Source of the DNA: Candidatus Saccharimonadota bacterium
GTDB lineage: Bacteria; Patescibacteriota; Saccharimonadia; Saccharimonadales; UBA4665
Direction of reading: 5' to 3'
Assembly (NCBI GenBank): GCA_027314795.1
Contig: DAHVAE010000013.1
Span: 1 to 13,462, forward strand
Length of the DNA: 13,462 nucleotides
A model generated the notes under the pieces. It made no database searches, was not told the DNA's origin, and saw only the letters and a list, made by a program, of their open reading frames with translations. Shown piece after piece: positions 1 through 6,258 of the stretch. Made by a program: the position numbers and the translations under genes. The first letter of the stretch is position 1, and each line of letters starts with the position of its first letter.

Positions 1-66
1 GGACTACGGTGTACCACACAGGATTTAGTATCTAATACATCTTTCGATACGGTTCTGACATTTCTG
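1..66. repeat. R1: composite att-like repeat at the left edge
   Basis: Positions 1-16 (GGACTACGGTGTACCA) recur exactly at 882-897. Positions 10-63 match 3692-3745 as six ordered blocks at nearly equal spacing: TGTACCAC, ATTTAGT, TAATA, ATCTT, GGTTCTGA and ATTT. Both spans are 54 nt. R1 therefore has the left arm of R2 and the right arm of R3 joined at a TACCA core, which is the structure of an unoccupied integration site. No gene is visible in 1-157 beyond this and the promoter of the next gene. The sequence left of position 1 is not available, so the true left end of the repeat is unknown. Confidence 0.5.
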
Positions 67-157
67 TCGTTTTTTATGACGTAGTTAATTAACAGATTAA
101 ATCAGTTTCTAATCCTGATAACATATTTAGTAATGAAGTATTTATCTGCATTATATA

Positions 158-186
158 TTGCATTTCGTAATAGATTTAGCTATAGT
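158..186 (+). promoter_or_regulatory. Promoter of the antitoxin/toxin pair
   Basis: TTGCAT at 158-163 and TATAGT at 181-186 are separated by 17 bp, a sigma70-type arrangement. Transcription would start at about 193-194, on the ATG of the antitoxin, giving a leaderless mRNA. No Shine-Dalgarno sequence precedes that ATG, which fits. Confidence 0.5.
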
Positions 187-193
187 AATGAAT

Positions 194-442
194 ATGAAAA
201 CTACACTTACAGTTACTAGCAAGGGTCAAACCACCATACCAGCTCCAGTACGTCATAAACTTGGCTTAAATAAAGCTGGTGGTGTGCTACAAATAAGCTT
301 CAATGAACAAAAGGGTGAACTTGTAATATCAAAACCTATCAGTATAGATGAGCTTAGCAAAAAGTTAAGCGGGTATATCAAACCTGGGATAAAACCTCTT
401 GTTGATGCAGATGCATTTTACCAAGCAAATAGGGCTAGGTAA
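194..442 (+). CDS. AbrB/MazE-type antitoxin of a PIN toxin pair
   Basis: Predicted 82-residue DNA-binding antitoxin of the SpoVT/AbrB swapped-hairpin family. The N-terminus carries the family signature TSKGQTTIPAPVRHKLGL (about residues 7-24), followed by a short beta segment ending LVISKP and a flexible C-terminal tail, which in this family usually wraps around the toxin. It should neutralise the PIN toxin encoded 3 bp downstream and repress their shared promoter. An in-frame TTG at 158 and ATG at 188 would give longer versions, but the segment 158-186 reads as a -35/-10 promoter, so ATG 194 is preferred. A VapB-like role is inferred from the neighbour; the family call itself is secure. Confidence 0.85.
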   Translation: MKTTLTVTSKGQTTIPAPVRHKLGLNKAGGVLQISFNEQKGELVISKPISIDELSKKLSGYIKPGIKPLVDADAFYQANRAR

Positions 443-445
443 GAT

Positions 446-853
446 ATGGCTAAATATACAGGCTCGTTTGATACTAATGTCTTACTGCGTTTACTGCTTA
501 ATGACATAGTCGAGCAACACGCTGCTACAAATAAGCTACTAGGACGAGCCTCCAGTCAATTTGCTGTTGCCGATACAGCGATAATTGAGTTGGTATTTGC
601 GCTTGACCGGTACTATGGCTTTAGTCGCTTACAGACTGCTGAAGCACTAGAAGGACTTATGAACTTAAAAGAAATAAACTGTAATAGGGCTCTTTTTGAA
701 AAAGCCATGCCTTTATACATTGCGCATAGTGGTTTATCTTTCGAGGATTGTTGCCTATCTGTCTACGCCCAGCTCAATGATGCTGAACCTTTATGGACAT
801 TTGATAAAAAGCTGGCTAATCAAGCCCGTAATTCAAAATTAGTTACAGTATGA
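446..853 (+). CDS. PIN-domain toxin (VapC-like ribonuclease)
   Basis: Predicted 135-residue PIN-domain endoribonuclease, the toxin partner of the AbrB-type antitoxin ending 3 bp upstream; the two probably form one operon with coupled translation. The acidic metal-binding residues expected of the family are all present: D9 in FDTNVLLR, E48 in AIIELVFALDRYY, D101 in LSFEDCCLSVYA and D120 in TFDKKL. Length is normal for VapC. The known role of VapC toxins is Mg2+-dependent cleavage of tRNA or rRNA; the target here cannot be read from sequence. The gene is intact, unlike the toxin near the right end of the window. A short palindrome with a weak T run (856-871) directly follows the stop. Confidence 0.88.
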   Translation: MAKYTGSFDTNVLLRLLLNDIVEQHAATNKLLGRASSQFAVADTAIIELVFALDRYYGFSRLQTAEALEGLMNLKEINCNRALFEKAMPLYIAHSGLSFEDCCLSVYAQLNDAEPLWTFDKKLANQARNSKLVTV

Positions 854-855
854 TT

Positions 856-871
856 CTCTATAATAGAGTTT
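856..871 (+). terminator. Weak palindrome after the PIN toxin gene
   Basis: CTCTATAATAGAG (856-868) is a perfect short palindrome followed by TTT, three bases after the toxin stop codon. The stem is AT-rich and the T run very short, so termination is possible but unproven. Confidence 0.25.
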
Positions 872-990
872 CTAACTTCTCGGACTACGGTGTACCAATT
901 CCTAGTTTCAACCATTTCCTTGATTGCTTCAAATGGCTCTTTATATTGAAATCTTAGTGTTTTACCGTCTAATAAATAATTGGTCCCTCA
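860..990 (-). pseudogene. Decayed 3' end of a serine recombinase gene
   Basis: Read on the minus strand from about 980, an open stretch gives YLLDGKTLRF, then QYKEPFEAIKEM, then RNWYTVVREVRN. This resembles the extreme C-terminus of large serine recombinases (resolvase/invertase superfamily integrases), where a DGK-LRF strand, a K-PF motif and a terminal W..VV.EVR segment are common. Upstream on the same strand, TAA and TGA codons interrupt the frame, and no catalytic or recombinase domain remains. The codons for N-W-Y-T-V-V lie on the R2 repeat (882-897), so the gene end and the putative crossover core coincide. Identification is by motif recognition only. Confidence 0.45.
882..897. repeat. 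R2: att-like repeat, left-arm copy
   Basis: An exact 16-bp copy of positions 1-16. The extended core GTACCAATT (892-900) resembles the cores at the tRNA 3' end (11854-11862, GCACCAGTT) and at 13343-13351 (GCACCAATT). To its right lies the recombinase remnant, so the inserted element would start here and run rightwards. Confidence 0.5.
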
Positions 991-1059
991 TAAGTGATAT
1001 TATATTCTGTTCTCGCATCTACTAAGGAGAGTCTCTAATACTCCCTAATCAAACCGAGA

Positions 1060-1078
1060 GTTGGTGTATTACACCGAC
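1060..1078. promoter_or_regulatory. Inverted repeat upstream of the surface-protein gene
   Basis: GTTGGTGTA-TTACACCGAC forms a near-perfect inverted repeat (one G-T pair) lying just upstream of the putative promoter at 1088-1116. It could be an operator or a short hairpin; nothing in the window encodes an obvious dedicated regulator beside it. Confidence 0.25.
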
Positions 1079-1087
1079 ACTATGTAA

Positions 1088-1116
1088 AAGACAAGTTATT
1101 CCATGTAGTGTATACT
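1088..1116 (+). promoter_or_regulatory. Candidate promoter of the surface-protein gene
   Basis: AAGACA (1088-1093) and TATACT (1111-1116) are 17 bp apart. Transcription from here would give a leader of about 50 nt before ATG 1174. No strong Shine-Dalgarno sequence precedes that ATG; the nearest purine-rich stretch is GACGAGAA. Confidence 0.35.
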
Positions 1117-1173
1117 TGGGACTGTAAATAATTACGCTTGTTTTTTTAGGAATTACACCTAAGACGACGAGAA

Positions 1174-3519
1174 ATGAAACACATAAAACATTACAAAAAG
1201 TTTAAATATCTCACAGTTATCCTAGCTATAATTGCGGTTTTAGTTGTGTCTTTGCTGCCAAACTCCACTGTCTTTGCTAGCACACCCGGGTCAGTAAGCG
1301 GCTGGAACACAACTACTTCGCTACCGAGTGCTATGGAGGGTACTGGCTCAGCCGAATACAACGGCTATATATATGTTGCAGGTGGTGGCGTAGATACTAT
1401 AGAATACGCAAAAATTAATGCAGATGGCAGTATTGGAAGCTGGACGACTAGCGCTAATCTACTTCCGCAAGCAGAAGGATTTCAGAGTGTTCAAGCTTAT
1501 AATGGCTATCTTTATTCTTTCGGTGGTAGAGATGTGAATTGGACCAACTCTGTGTATTACGCACCGATTAACGCTGACGGATCAGTTGGTTCGTGGTCAA
1601 CTACTACATCGTTACCTCAAAATCTTACCCAAAATAACACTGTTATATATGACGGCTACGTATATAACCTTGGCGGCAACAATAATGACAACCAGCAAAA
1701 CACAATTTATATTGCTCCCATAAACGCTGATGGCTCTATTGGTTCGTGGTCAACGTCTAGCTCGGTAGTTCCTACTTACGGAGACAGTGCCACAACAACC
1801 ATATTCGATGGCTATCTATATCTAATCAGTGGTCAGAACTGTACGCTGGCCAGTGATGGCGGTACATGCTATCAAAATCTGGCCTATAGCGTGCCGCTTG
1901 GCCCGAACGGCTACCTCGGAACTTGGAACGCTCTAAGCAATCTTCCTCCCCTGCCAGTTTTCGCACAAGGTTATACGGTGCAAAATGGTTATATATTTAC
2001 CGTTGGTGGCGAGTATTATAATGGTTCTGCAATGATTCCCGTTAACTCGGTGTATTCTGCGCCGCTTGGCCCGAACGGCTACCTCGGAACTTGGAACACC
2101 CAAACATCTCTTCCTGAAACAATTTATGGTCAATCTTCAGTAGCGTATAACGGTAATCTTTATGTAATCGGAGGAACAACTAGCGGTGTCGGCTCTGGGA
2201 CTGTTTCTACTGTCTACTACACGACTGTTTACGGCGCATTGGCGGCAAATTCACCCACTTCGCTAGGTCCTTCAGCAATTACAAATGATAGCTATACAAA
2301 TAATAATCAACCGACTTTTACGTTCTCACAGAGTGATCCCAATTCGCCGACGCCTAATGTGCAATACGAGTTTGAGGTTAGCACCAATAGCAATTACTCT
2401 AGCCCTGTTATAGACTACACCTCCACATTTGGTTCAGTGGGTAATGCAACTTTTACTGTCGGACAAGCTGCAGGCAGCGGCACATATAATACCGGTAGCG
2501 CTGGACAAACCTTACCAGACGGTAGTTACTACTGGCGAGTTCGGACAATCAATAGCTACTTGGTGGCATCGGGCTTTACTGACGCTAGTTCTAGCTTAAC
2601 AGCCTTTCAGGTAGATACGACTCCGCCAACAGTCCCAGGAGCTCCAACTACGACTTCACCGACTACCGACACTGCGCCTACCTGGACATGGGCAGCTTCA
2701 ACTGACAGCGGCTCCGGTTTGGCCACAACTCCTTATACGGTGGAATGGTCGCAAGATTCTACTTTCTCTAGTGGTGTTTCGTCTTCTACCAGCGCAACAA
2801 CGCTATTTACTCAAACACCTGCCCTAAGTGTCGGTATCTGGTATTTCCGAGTCAAAGCAGCTGATGTCGCAGGGAACTACTCGGCTTATTCAACAGTTGC
2901 CAGTGTTACTATTCAAGCTCCACCTGTAGATGTTAATCCACCCAATACACCGAGCAGTACGGGTACTCCTAGTAGCTATGTCCCCACTCAGCAAATAACT
3001 CAACAAAATACACCACCTGCCACGAATACGCAGCCAGCTGCTCCAGTGGCTCCTTCTCCTAACAATGTCCTACTAAATGATAGCCAAGACTTTACATCGG
3101 GTGCGGGTAAACGCGTAAACCTAACACCCGGTCAGAACGTCCGCTTCTCGGTCAATAATACTCCCACCAACATTACCGTTCAATCTGTTGGCGCAGACTA
3201 TGTAACGCTTCAGCTTGGCACCGGCTCAAACAGTCGTATGGTAACTTTAAGAACCGGCGAGACTGACCAATACGCTATAGCTGGAAGCGGTAAGCCAAAC
3301 ATATCCGTTAGCCTTATAGGTACTAGCAATGGCACGGCCGAACTATCGTTCTCTGAGATAAAATTGGCTTCTGTAACAGTAACCTTATCTAATCAAAACA
3401 AAACGCATAAAACTAGCAAGTCTATTTACTGGGTTGTTGCGCTGATCATAATCGCAGTATTCTTATTTTGGTGGATTGTGGCTGCTAGGAGACGACGTAA
3501 AAACATGACTAAAACGTAA
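1174..3519 (+). CDS. Kelch-propeller / Fn3-like surface protein, C-terminally membrane-anchored
   Basis: A 781-residue exported protein, probably an adhesin or other surface structure. A basic N-terminus and hydrophobic segment (12-30) form a signal peptide with likely cleavage near VFAS (33-36). Six Kelch-like blades follow (about 44-356), each with a YNGY(I/L)Y..GG strand and a linker such as INADGSIGSW or LGPNGYLGTW. Two Fn3-like domains (about 360-580; note YYWRVRTI and WYFRVKAADVAGNYSAYS) lead into a Pro/Thr/Gln-rich linker (582-635), a further beta-rich domain (635-735), one transmembrane helix (about 751-770) and a cytoplasmic RRRRK tail. C223 and C232 in blade 4 could form a disulfide. 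Blades 4 and 5 share a 37-bp exact DNA repeat. In CPR bacteria such proteins are plausible host-contact factors; that role is inference. The gene sits between att-like repeats R2 and R3. Confidence 0.8.
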   Translation: MKHIKHYKKFKYLTVILAIIAVLVVSLLPNSTVFASTPGSVSGWNTTTSLPSAMEGTGSAEYNGYIYVAGGGVDTIEYAKINADGSIGSWTTSANLLPQAEGFQSVQAYNGYLYSFGGRDVNWTNSVYYAPINADGSVGSWSTTTSLPQNLTQNNTVIYDGYVYNLGGNNNDNQQNTIYIAPINADGSIGSWSTSSSVVPTYGDSATTTIFDGYLYLISGQNCTLASDGGTCYQNLAYSVPLGPNGYLGTWNALSNLPPLPVFAQGYTVQNGYIFTVGGEYYNGSAMIPVNSVYSAPLGPNGYLGTWNTQTSLPETIYGQSSVAYNGNLYVIGGTTSGVGSGTVSTVYYTTVYGALAANSPTSLGPSAITNDSYTNNNQPTFTFSQSDPNSPTPNVQYEFEVSTNSNYSSPVIDYTSTFGSVGNATFTVGQAAGSGTYNTGSAGQTLPDGSYYWRVRTINSYLVASGFTDASSSLTAFQVDTTPPTVPGAPTTTSPTTDTAPTWTWAASTDSGSGLATTPYTVEWSQDSTFSSGVSSSTSATTLFTQTPALSVGIWYFRVKAADVAGNYSAYSTVASVTIQAPPVDVNPPNTPSSTGTPSSYVPTQQITQQNTPPATNTQPAAPVAPSPNNVLLNDSQDFTSGAGKRVNLTPGQNVRFSVNNTPTNITVQSVGADYVTLQLGTGSNSRMVTLRTGETDQYAIAGSGKPNISVSLIGTSNGTAELSFSEIKLASVTVTLSNQNKTHKTSKSIYWVVALIIIAVFLFWWIVAARRRRKNMTKT
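1893..1929 (+). repeat. 37-bp in-gene direct repeat, copy 1
   Basis: A 37-bp stretch starting GCCGCTTGGCCCGAACGG, encoding PLGPNGYLGTWN, is repeated exactly at 2061-2097. The offset is 168 bp (56 codons, in frame), the size of one propeller blade. Synonymous sites are identical, whereas other blade linkers have diverged, which points to recent duplication or gene conversion. Confidence 0.85.
2061..2097 (+). repeat. 37-bp in-gene direct repeat, copy 2
   Basis: Exact second copy of 1893-1929, in the linker between blades 5 and 6 of the Kelch protein. Confidence 0.85.
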
Positions 3520-3935
3520 GAATGTGATGTATAAGAGGCTGCAAGTCTGACGCCTTAGTGTAAATATCTTCTCATGCTTACTTATTAGTTAGGCATTCAC
3601 TTATTGCGTGATTTAGCAGTGGAGATACCTCAAATGACTCAGCCACTGCAGAAATGCATTCATGAAACAATTCCTAGCCAAAACATTAAGATGTACCACG
3701 TCTGTATTTAGTTTGTAATAAATCTTATAACTGGTTCTGATATTTTATAAAAAATCACGACAGATATACTTGCCTCTTCAAGCTGTATATATAGGCATGT
3801 TTTTAGGTAGTCTTGGAGTACCGTCCTTTATATAGATTCGCTGTCAATTATAATCTTAGTTTATAAACCACTTATACGGCGTTCGGATTTCTATAACTAT
3901 GATTGTTATAATATAAGCACCATGAAACAGGTTGC
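3520..3935. other. 416-bp non-coding stretch containing R3
   Basis: No open frame with recognisable protein content was found on either strand. It holds a 7-bp inverted repeat GCAGTGG/CCACTGC (3616-3622 and 3643-3649) with a 20-nt loop and no T run, and the R3 repeat (3692-3745). A stretch just right of R3 (3753-3764, AATCACGACAGA) resembles the reverse complement of 62-70 next to R1. CAATTCCTAG at 3668-3677 also occurs at 896-905 just inside R2. No clear intrinsic terminator for the surface-protein gene is visible. Confidence 0.6.
3692..3745. repeat. R3: att-like repeat, right-arm copy
   Basis: Diverged match to 10-63: the blocks TGTACCAC, ATTTAGT, TAATA, ATCTT, GGTTCTGA and ATTT occur in the same order over an equal 54-nt span (at least 37 identical positions). 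It lacks the GGACTACGG left arm shared by R1 and R2. It would be the right border of an element whose left border is R2. Confidence 0.5.
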
Positions 3936-4286
3936 TTACCTATAATTACCGCTGCCTTTAATAACGTTACGTTTCTTTCGATCAGCTAATTTCTTTACGT
4001 TGTCTTTCATTATTTGATTAAAAGAAAGGCCTAAGCTACTGGCTAACACTGATACGTACCACACAACGTCGCCTAGTTCTTTGGAGAGTTCGTCTATATC
4101 TGATTTGTTAACTTTGCCATCCTTATAGGCAATAATCTTCTTCCACTTTTCGATGACTTCACCAGCTTCGCCGGCTATACCCATAGCCCAGATGGTTTTA
4201 GCAAGCGTGGGATCATCATATTCTACAGCAGTAGTTAAAGCTAATTTTTGGTATTCATCAAAAGTCATTAGTTTGTATTTTAACAT
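3936..4286 (-). CDS. MazG-like nucleotide pyrophosphohydrolase
   Basis: A 116-residue all-alpha NTP pyrophosphohydrolase of the MazG superfamily, which cleaves (d)NTPs to (d)NMP and pyrophosphate; typically a house-cleaning or nucleotide-pool enzyme. The metal-binding signature is complete: E40-x-x-E43 in GIAGEAGEVIEKWKK and E70-x-x-D73 in ELGDVVWYV. Size fits the short single-domain members rather than the long two-domain MazG. Start choice is open: ATG 4286 follows a TATAGT box (4304-4309) with an 11-nt leader, while ATG 4268 (M7, MTFDEYQKLA) matches the usual family N-terminus and lies 8 nt after TAAAAT. The gene is divergent from the small membrane protein gene at 4343. Substrate is unknown. 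Confidence 0.85.
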   Translation of the reverse strand: MLKYKLMTFDEYQKLALTTAVEYDDPTLAKTIWAMGIAGEAGEVIEKWKKIIAYKDGKVNKSDIDELSKELGDVVWYVSVLASSLGLSFNQIMKDNVKKLADRKKRNVIKGSGNYR

Positions 4287-4342
4287 TTGTCTGTACTGCT
4301 GAGACTATATCTACTATTATGTAAGTGGGTAGTGGAGGAACT

Positions 4343-4537
4343 ATGGCAGAGGATAATATAAAGCCTGAAGGTAAACAAACACTAAAAAAGGGATATGGGA
4401 AAAGACCGCTTTGGTTCTGGATCCTGATATATGTAATCGCAGCTATTATAATTTACGGATTAATATATCTAATTTGGTTCCATCATACAGGCTCATCTAA
4501 AAGTGGCACTAATACCAGTAGCGGATACGGCTATTAG
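4343..4537 (+). CDS. Small single-pass membrane protein
   Basis: A 64-residue protein with a Lys-rich N-terminal segment (KPEGKQTLKKGYGKRP), one transmembrane helix (about residues 24-45, FWILIYVIAAIIIYGLIYLIWF) and a short Ser/Gly/Thr/Tyr-rich tail. The positive charge before the helix suggests the N-terminus is cytoplasmic and the tail outside. ATG 4343 is chosen over an upstream GTG at 4325 because GGAGG (4334-4338) sits 4 nt before it. The next membrane gene starts 1 bp after the stop, so the two are probably co-transcribed. No family function is recognised. Confidence 0.6.
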   Translation: MAEDNIKPEGKQTLKKGYGKRPLWFWILIYVIAAIIIYGLIYLIWFHHTGSSKSGTNTSSGYGY

Positions 4538-4538
4538 T

Positions 4539-4769
4539 ATGAACAGACTATTTAAAATCTACGTATCAGTAATGCTGTTTATTATTACCGTACTTCTAGC
4601 AGTATTAGTTGGAGGCTTAGTTTATGCCGGTAGGCATGCCTCTACCCAATTAAATAACGCTCAGCATAAAATAGATGCTTTAAATACCAATCTAACTAAT
4701 ATAAACAGCGGAATCAATAATCTAAGCAGTCAGCTCCAAAAAGGATCAACGAGCATAAGGATCCCTTAG
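4539..4769 (+). CDS. Small membrane protein with a C-terminal coiled coil
   Basis: A 76-residue protein: short N-terminus, one transmembrane helix (about 6-30, IYVSVMLFIITVLLAVLVGG and onward), then an amphipathic stretch with hydrophobic residues at heptad-like spacing (AQHKIDALNTNLTNINSGIN), predicted to be an extracytoplasmic coiled coil. Start ATG 4539 follows the preceding stop at once; an in-frame GTG at 4503 would overlap the neighbour and lacks support. The 3' end overlaps the convergent hydrolase gene by 4 bp. The pairing suggests a small envelope complex, but function is unknown. Confidence 0.55.
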   Translation: MNRLFKIYVSVMLFIITVLLAVLVGGLVYAGRHASTQLNNAQHKIDALNTNLTNINSGINNLSSQLQKGSTSIRIP

Positions 4770-5503
4770 GACATTGCTGATTTTAATTCGTCTTTAACAA
4801 TATTCCAGGCGTCAGTGGCAGCCTCTTTGCTGTAAGTATAGGTGTTAGTATCATTAAAGAAGGCATGGCCGCAATTTTTGTAGACCTTATCTTTAAAATC
4901 TACTTTTGCTTCATTCATACGCGACTTCAAATCATCTAATGATGACATTAAACCTTCGTCTTTTTCACCATAGAAGGCTCTGACTGGACACTTAATATTT
5001 GCTAACTCGTTTGCTGGCTGATCGGCGTGGCCATAAAACGGAAAAGCCATCTTTAAATTTGGCTCGTTTACGGCTAGTGCAAAACTGTAGGTACCACCAA
5101 AACAATAGCCAATAACAGCAACCCGTTGATTGGCTTCAGGCAGATTGTATAAGTAATCAAAACAAGCTTTTAATCTCTCGACTGTTTTTGAACCAAATGA
5201 CGGATCTTGAATAGGTGTCATAAGTTCCCTTAATTTGGGTTGAGCTTCAGAACGTTTTTTGGGATCAAACAAGTCGAGTTGAAGTTCCGGTAGGTTGACG
5301 TTTGAAAAATTTACTTCAAATAGTAAATTGGGTGCTAAGGCTACATAACCTTCGGCTGCAAACCTATCTGTAACGTCTTTTATATGATCGGTTAGTCCCC
5401 AAATTTCATGAATAACTATAATAGCCCCTTTTATGTTGCCTGTTGGTTTTGCTAAATAACAACTAATTGGTTGATCGGCCTTAACTTCAATCATTTCACC
5501 CAT
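4766..5503 (-). CDS. Dienelactone hydrolase family alpha/beta hydrolase
   Basis: A 245-residue cytoplasmic hydrolase of the dienelactone hydrolase (DLH) family. The Cys-Asp-His triad is complete: C134 in VIGYCFGGTYS, D182 in YGEKDEGL and H213 in CGHAFFND; E33 in VIHEIWGL is the glutamate that partners the nucleophile in DLH. Length is close to the classical enzyme. In aromatic degraders DLH opens dienelactone rings, but no such pathway is visible here, so the substrate is probably a different small ester or lactone. A perfect Shine-Dalgarno sequence AAGGAGGT (5510-5517) sits 6 nt before the ATG, and TATAAT (5529-5534) gives a short leader. It is divergent from the membrane gene at 5590. Confidence 0.88.
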   Translation of the reverse strand: MGEMIEVKADQPISCYLAKPTGNIKGAIIVIHEIWGLTDHIKDVTDRFAAEGYVALAPNLLFEVNFSNVNLPELQLDLFDPKKRSEAQPKLRELMTPIQDPSFGSKTVERLKACFDYLYNLPEANQRVAVIGYCFGGTYSFALAVNEPNLKMAFPFYGHADQPANELANIKCPVRAFYGEKDEGLMSSLDDLKSRMNEAKVDFKDKVYKNCGHAFFNDTNTYTYSKEAATDAWNIVKDELKSAMS

Positions 5504-5509
5504 AATCTA

Positions 5510-5534
5510 ACCTCCTTCTTGCCCTTGTATTATA
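5510..5534 (-). promoter_or_regulatory. -10 box and strong Shine-Dalgarno of the hydrolase gene
   Basis: On the minus strand TATAAT (5534-5529) is followed about 11 nt later by AAGGAGGT (5517-5510) and, after 6 nt, ATG. This is the clearest leader-and-SD arrangement in the window and contrasts with its leaderless-looking neighbours. Confidence 0.6.
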
Positions 5535-5576
5535 TCTTATACTGTTAAATCGTTCTTTTAATTCTTGTTTATATAG

Positions 5577-5582
5577 TATACT
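5577..5582 (+). promoter_or_regulatory. -10 box predicting a leaderless mRNA (membrane gene 5590)
   Basis: TATACT ends 7 nt before ATG 5590, so transcription would begin on the start codon. An overlapping TATAGT (5572-5577) is an alternative. No Shine-Dalgarno sequence and no clear -35 box are present. Confidence 0.4.
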
Positions 5583-5589
5583 TCGGATT

Positions 5590-6258
5590 ATGGCAGAGGG
5601 TATAAACATTCCAAAATATGGAGAGTGGCCTGGTACAACTGAATCATTTAAGCTTGTTAGGGAATTTGTTAAACCAAGAATCTGGGACTTTATTACTGTA
5701 ATAGGTATAGGAATTATACTTGCCTTAGTAGTTGAAATAATCCTAGCTGCTGTTTTTAAGCACAGCTTAGTTAACAGCATAATTGATGACCTATTTGGCA
5801 TAGTAATCGGTTCATTCCTACAAGCAACGATTATAGCTATGTTTTTTGACGTGCTTATAGGCAAAGAGTTTACACTTAATTCAGCCATGGCATATGGGCT
5901 CAATCACATATTTAAAATGATGTTTTTGTTAATAGTTTTAGACATTATTATTATTGCCAGTTTGGTGCTCTTAATTATTCCTTTCTTGTTTATATTCCCT
6001 AGGGTTTATATAGCTCCTTACTTTTTGGTAAAAAATGACTGTACTGTCAGTGAGGCGATTGCTGCTAGCTGGCATTCAACTAAAGGCAACATGAGACACG
6101 TCTGGGGTATTACATTACTTAATATTACGCTTGCCATACTTTTTCTGACAATAATTGGAATCCCGTTGGCTCTTTATTGGGGTATTATTAACTCGGCTTC
6201 ATTTGCCCTATTAACTTTGTACTTATCCCAGCCAAAACATGCTAAAAAAGCTGGGTAG
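5590..6258 (+). CDS. Multipass membrane protein, DUF975/GPDPase-membrane-like
   Basis: A 222-residue integral membrane protein with about five hydrophobic segments (roughly 34-56, 68-90, 108-137, 172-192 and 193-212). The segment FPRVYIAPYFLVKNDCTVSEAIAASW (137-161), an amphipathic link after a long helix with a P-R-Y...-A-W pattern, resembles the conserved part of DUF975-like and glycerophosphodiester-phosphodiesterase membrane-domain families, whose biochemical roles are mostly unknown. ATG 5590 lies 7 nt after TATACT. The 3' end overlaps the convergent gene at 6242 by 17 bp, so the two cannot be separated by a terminator. Family placement is tentative; the membrane nature is clear. Confidence 0.65.
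   Translation: MAEGINIPKYGEWPGTTESFKLVREFVKPRIWDFITVIGIGIILALVVEIILAAVFKHSLVNSIIDDLFGIVIGSFLQATIIAMFFDVLIGKEFTLNSAMAYGLNHIFKMMFLLIVLDIIIIASLVLLIIPFLFIFPRVYIAPYFLVKNDCTVSEAIAASWHSTKGNMRHVWGITLLNITLAILFLTIIGIPLALYWGIINSASFALLTLYLSQPKHAKKAG

Noticed and set aside
1933..2133. Minus-strand open frame within the Kelch gene
   Set aside because: It is antisense to clear Kelch-repeat coding sequence and its translation has no recognisable content.
3616..3649. Terminator of the Kelch gene at the GCAGTGG/CCACTGC inverted repeat
   Set aside because: The loop is 20 nt and there is no T run on either side; recorded only as an inverted repeat.
5496..5903. 135-codon minus-strand frame opposite the membrane protein gene
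   Set aside because: It overlaps the hydrolase start and is antisense to a membrane protein with clear hydrophobic periodicity; composition is Ser/Ile-rich without motifs.
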